A DNA stretch of 64,000 nt from Kiloniellaceae bacterium (GTDB taxonomy: Bacteria > Pseudomonadota > Alphaproteobacteria > Kiloniellales > J153). Both the position numbers and the translations under genes were made by a program. Position 1 is the stretch's first letter, and each line of letters opens with the position of its first letter. Below the pieces are notes generated by a model. That model was not told the origin of the DNA. It saw only the letters and a list, made by a program, of their open reading frames with translations, and did no database searches. Below are positions 60,984-64,000 of this stretch, one piece after another. Location of the stretch: positions 1 to 64,000 of the forward strand of contig JAJFGN010000028.1 in the NCBI GenBank assembly GCA_021776115.1, in the 5' to 3' direction.

Positions 60984-62006
60984 ATGCTGGAGCGGTTATC
61001 CGAGTTCCCCAGAGTTGCCTTGACGCAGGCGCCGACGCCGATCGAGCCGATGGCGCGCCTCGGCGCCGAGTTGGGGATCGATCTTTTCGTGAAACGCGAC
61101 GACTTAACCGGGCTGGCCATGGGCGGCAACAAGGCGCGCCAGCTTGAGTACTATTTCGGGGCGGCCCAGGCAGCCAAGGCAGATACAATCCTGATTACCG
61201 GCGCGGTGCAGTCGAATTTCGTGCGCATGGCGGCGGCCGCCGCCGCGCGCCTGGGCATGGCCGCCCATGTACAGCTGGAAGACCGGGTGCCGGGCATGGG
61301 CGCGGAGTACGCGCGCTCCGGCAATGTGCTCTTGACCGATCTCCTGGGCGCCAAGCGATACACCTATCCGCGGGGTGAGGACGAAGCCGGGGCGGACGCC
61401 CGGCTGCACGACTTGGCCACGGACATTCGCCGTAGGGGCGGCCGGCCCTATGTGATCCCCCTGGCGCCCAACCACCCGCCGTTGGGTGCCCTCGGTTACA
61501 TTGTCGCGGCCCAGGAAGTCTCGGCGCAAATGGCGCAAGCAAACCAGACTTTCGATTGCATCGTGGTCGCCTCCGGCAGCGGTCTGACCCATAGCGGTCT
61601 TCTGTTCGGCCTGCGCGCCTGCGGCCACGACATGCCGGTTCAAGGCATATGCGTGCGCCGCGCCGCGGGCCCGCAAACGGCGCGAATCGCGTCCAAATGC
61701 GAAGAAATAGCCGAGATGCTGGGGGTGCCGTCCCCGGTAACGGCGCAAGATATCCGGCTCGACGATGCGGCGCTCGCGCCCGGATACGGACGGCTAAGCA
61801 AGGCCGTCAACGAAGCGATACGGCTGGCCGCCACGCGGGAGGGTTTGCTGCTCGACCCGGTCTATACCGGAAAGGTCATGGCTGGATTGATCGCGCTAGC
61901 GCGGGAAAGGATGTGGTCCAAGGACGCGCGCGTCCTTTTTATTCATACCGGCGGCACGCCCGCCCTCTTCGCCTATGGCGCGGAGTTGCGCGACCTATCC
62001 CTGTAA
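60984..62006 (+). CDS. D-cysteine desulfhydrase / ACC deaminase family
   Basis: A PLP enzyme of 340 residues. The cofactor lysine is Lys50 in MGGNKARQLEYY; AVQSNFVRM and HTGGTPALFAYG are typical of the D-cysteine desulfhydrase/1-aminocyclopropane-1-carboxylate deaminase branch. The TPT motif (QAPTPIEPMARL) fits the former. It lies between tctC and the peptide ABC genes. The substrate could be D-cysteine, D-serine or another beta-substituted amino acid. Confidence 0.87.
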   Translation: MLERLSEFPRVALTQAPTPIEPMARLGAELGIDLFVKRDDLTGLAMGGNKARQLEYYFGAAQAAKADTILITGAVQSNFVRMAAAAAARLGMAAHVQLEDRVPGMGAEYARSGNVLLTDLLGAKRYTYPRGEDEAGADARLHDLATDIRRRGGRPYVIPLAPNHPPLGALGYIVAAQEVSAQMAQANQTFDCIVVASGSGLTHSGLLFGLRACGHDMPVQGICVRRAAGPQTARIASKCEEIAEMLGVPSPVTAQDIRLDDAALAPGYGRLSKAVNEAIRLAATREGLLLDPVYTGKVMAGLIALARERMWSKDARVLFIHTGGTPALFAYGAELRDLSL

Positions 62007-62021
62007 GACGCGAACAGTCAT

Positions 62022-63068
62022 TCAGATTCGTTCACCCGCCGGCATGCGGCCTTCTTCAACCGCGTGGCACGCGACCTGGCCGCCGGTCCGCGGGAGGGAT
62101 TGGGGCACCTCGCTCCGGCACCGGTCGTTTGCGAAGGGGCAGCGGGGGTGGAAGTGGCACCCGCTGGGCGGATGGATCGGACTGGGGACCTCGCCGGCAA
62201 CCGCCTGGCGCGGACGGCCGCTCATCTCCAAATCCGGAATGGCGTCGAGCAGCATGCGAGTGTAGGGATGCTGCGGGTTGTGAAACACCTCATCCGCCGG
62301 CGCCCATTCGACCAGGCGGCCGAGATACATGACCCCGACGAAATCGGAAATGTGATAAACCACGGCCAGGTCGTGGCTGATGAAAAGATAAGTCAGGCCC
62401 AACTCGCGCTGCAGGTCCTTCATCAGGTTCAAAATCTGCGCCTGCACCGAAACGTCGAGCGCGCTGGTCGGTTCATCGCAAACCAAAAACTCGGGGTTGC
62501 TGGCCAGGGCCCGAGCGATCGAGATACGCTGACGTTGGCCGCCGGAAAATTCATGCGGGAACTTTTCGCCATCGCGCACCGAGAGGCGGACATGTTCCAG
62601 TAATTCGCCGACCCGGCGCAGAACATCGCGATTGTCTTCGATCAGACGGTGTGTGCGGATCGGCTCGGCGATGATATCCGCCACGCGCCAACGCGGATTT
62701 AGGCTGGCGTAAGGATCTTGAAAGATCATTTGCATGCGCTTGCGCACCGGTTCCATCGCCTTGCGCGTGGTCAAACCGGCTATGTTGACGCCATCGAATT
62801 CGACATGCCCCTTGGTCGGTTGATAAAGCCCAACGACCAGGCGCGCGACCGTGGATTTGCCGCAGCCGGACTCGCCAACCAAGCTGAAAGTCTTGCCGGT
62901 TTCGATTTCGAAATCGATTCCATCGACGGCCCGCAGAATCGACCGGCCGCTACCCTGAAGCGCCCGCGTGACAAAGGGTGGCGAGATATCGAAATATTTC
63001 GCCAGGCCGCCCACCCGCAATAACGGCACGGCGCCGTCCGGCCGTCGTGCTTGTACCGCCTCAGCCAT
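62022..63068 (-). CDS. oligopeptide/dipeptide ABC transporter ATPase 2
   Basis: 348 residues of the OppF/DppF type. Walker A GESGCGKST lies at about 65-73, signature FSGGQRQRISIARAL, Walker B FLVCDEPTSALD and the C-terminal oligo_HPY tail with PSPIHPPSGCHFHPRCP. It overlaps the next gene upstream by 8 bp. Substrate: peptides or related compounds. Confidence 0.92.
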   Translation of the reverse strand: MAEAVQARRPDGAVPLLRVGGLAKYFDISPPFVTRALQGSGRSILRAVDGIDFEIETGKTFSLVGESGCGKSTVARLVVGLYQPTKGHVEFDGVNIAGLTTRKAMEPVRKRMQMIFQDPYASLNPRWRVADIIAEPIRTHRLIEDNRDVLRRVGELLEHVRLSVRDGEKFPHEFSGGQRQRISIARALASNPEFLVCDEPTSALDVSVQAQILNLMKDLQRELGLTYLFISHDLAVVYHISDFVGVMYLGRLVEWAPADEVFHNPQHPYTRMLLDAIPDLEMSGRPRQAVAGEVPSPIHPPSGCHFHPRCPFANDRCRSEVPQSLPRTGGQVACHAVEEGRMPAGERI

Positions 63069-64000
63069 CGCTGCCTGTCCGTTCCATCGCTTGATCGTAC
63101 AACCAGCAAGCGACCTGCGATTTTTCGACCTGCATGAGATCGGGCCGTTCCACCATGCACCGCGCGAAAGCCTTGGGACAACGCGGGTTAAAGGCGCAAC
63201 CGCTGGGGATTTCGGTCAGGCGCGGCATCGACCCCTCGATCTGCACCAGGCGCTCCGTCGCATGGCTCAGCTTCGGGATAGATCCCATTAGACCGTGCGT
63301 GTAGGGATGCTTGGCGCGCTGGATCACCTCGCCCACCGGGCCAATTTCGGCCAAACGTCCGGCGTACATAACCGCGACCCGGTTCGCCGTCTCGGCGATG
63401 ACTCCCATGTCATGCGTGATCAGCACGACCGCCGCGCCGTGCTCGCTGCATAGGCGCTTAAGCAAGGTGATGATTTGGGCCTGGATCGAAACGTCCAGCG
63501 CCGTTGTCGGCTCGTCCGCGATGATCAGCTTCGGATTGATGCATAGCGCCAACGCGATAACGACCCGCTGGCGCATGCCGCCGGAGAACTGGTGTGGATA
63601 TTGATCTATCCGCACCTTGGGCGAGGGTATGCCGACCTCGCCCAATAACTCGATCGCGCGCTTCCGCGCCGCTTGTTCGTCCAGATCGGTGTGTGTCTGT
63701 ATCGTCTCCACCAACTGGCGGCCGACCGAATAAAGGGGATTGAGGCTGGTCAGGGGATCTTGAAAGACCATGCCGATCTCACGGCCGCGCACCTTGCGCA
63801 TTTCTTCGTAGGGCAGATTATCGATACGCCGGCCACTCAGATATACTTGCCCGCCGGCAATCCGCCCAGGCGGCTCCAGCAAACCAATGATCGACGCACC
63901 GGTCAGGGACTTACCCGCGCCGGACTCACCGACCACCCCCAAGACCTCGCCCTCGGCAATATCGAAAGACACGCCGTCGACCGCCACCAAGGTGCCACGG
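63061..64000 (-). CDS. oligopeptide/dipeptide ABC transporter ATPase 1 (partial)
   Basis: OppD/DppD type, cut at its 5' end by the window: the frame runs open to 64000, and the visible part begins [19 protein letters not shown]. Walker A GESGAGKS, signature [15 protein letters not shown] and Walker [13 protein letters not shown] are present. The C-terminal oligo_HPY region includes [12 protein letters not shown]. The permease and binding-protein genes must lie to the right. Only about 10-20 residues are missing. Confidence 0.9.
   Translation of the reverse strand, partial: RGTLVAVDGVSFDIAEGEVLGVVGESGAGKSLTGASIIGLLEPPGRIAGGQVYLSGRRIDNLPYEEMRKVRGREIGMVFQDPLTSLNPLYSVGRQLVETIQTHTDLDEQAARKRAIELLGEVGIPSPKVRIDQYPHQFSGGMRQRVVIALALCINPKLIIADEPTTALDVSIQAQIITLLKRLCSEHGAAVVLITHDMGVIAETANRVAVMYAGRLAEIGPVGEVIQRAKHPYTHGLMGSIPKLSHATERLVQIEGSMPRLTEIPSGCAFNPRCPKAFARCMVERPDLMQVEKSQVACWLYDQAMERTGSDG

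Overview
The window looks like a chromosomal segment of a GC-rich alphaproteobacterium, probably from the Rhodospirillales/Kiloniellales side of the class. The evidence is the gene content and order: dapF-mtaB-ftsY; a chain of RNA helicase, S4 protein, TerB-like protein, seven-iron ferredoxin and CarD; a DUF2336 protein next to a PAS histidine kinase; an Mla-type lipid transporter; a TctABC transporter; and a PEP-CTERM protein. There is no rRNA, no CRISPR array, no intact transposase and no prophage. Most of the DNA is dense coding sequence in short overlapping operons.

Layout. 1-382 is a non-coding leader with a perfect 36-bp palindrome and a dispersed repeat. 383-3431 holds dapF, mtaB and ftsY, each pair overlapping by ATGA. 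3596-9607 holds an MFS exporter, a less GC-rich dsbB-dsbA pair, a PLP decarboxylase and an AidB-like acyl-CoA dehydrogenase. 9771-15347 is rich in signalling: an HPt plus degenerate receiver protein, a DUF2336 protein and a cytoplasmic PAS histidine kinase, with a drug/metabolite transporter and a Nudix hydrolase between them. 15417-22000 holds azlCD, pgk joined to a fumarylacetoacetase-family hydrolase, an ECF sigma/anti-sigma/exported-peptide operon and mmsA. 22150-26400 is an accessory island, visibly AT-richer in part, with an XRE-ImmA toxin/antitoxin-like pair, a DUF1554 secreted protein and a LytM-type M23 peptidase, with dispersed repeats between them. 26399-31228 is a phosphonate-type ABC transporter (phnD-phnC-phnE-phnE) with a divergent Crp/Fnr regulator. 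31379-45607 is largely housekeeping: htpG, pcm, helicase, S4 protein, fdxA, carD, a pseudo-phosphoesterase, three envelope proteases/nucleases, a prolyl aminopeptidase and a PagL-like lipid A deacylase. 45670-45746 is tRNA-Arg(CCT), followed by phnN and the mla operon. 50551-56048 is a stretch of stress/redox genes holding two paralogous 43-residue membrane peptides. 56233-64000 holds a phosphoglycerate-mutase-like phosphatase, a transporter, tctCBA, a D-cysteine desulfhydrase-like enzyme and two peptide-ABC ATPases, the last cut by the window edge.

Most interesting signal. Two unannotated genes of identical length (132 nt, 43 aa; 52942-53073 and 54865-54996, minus strand) encode related single-span membrane peptides. 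Each is preceded by two CRP-type palindromes (TGTGA-N6-TCACA class). In both copies the two palindromes have centres exactly 32 bp apart, and a shared CCATGAACA block starts exactly 32 nt downstream of the proximal palindrome. Same-length proteins plus identical operator geometry indicate a duplicated, Crp/Fnr-family-controlled micropeptide module around ygiD-pncA. I know of no description of it.

Secondary signals are a calcineurin-fold protein that has lost nearly all metal ligands, an HPt-receiver protein with a dead receiver, an FNR-type box in front of the PEP-CTERM gene, and an ECF-type promoter candidate in front of the sigma operon.
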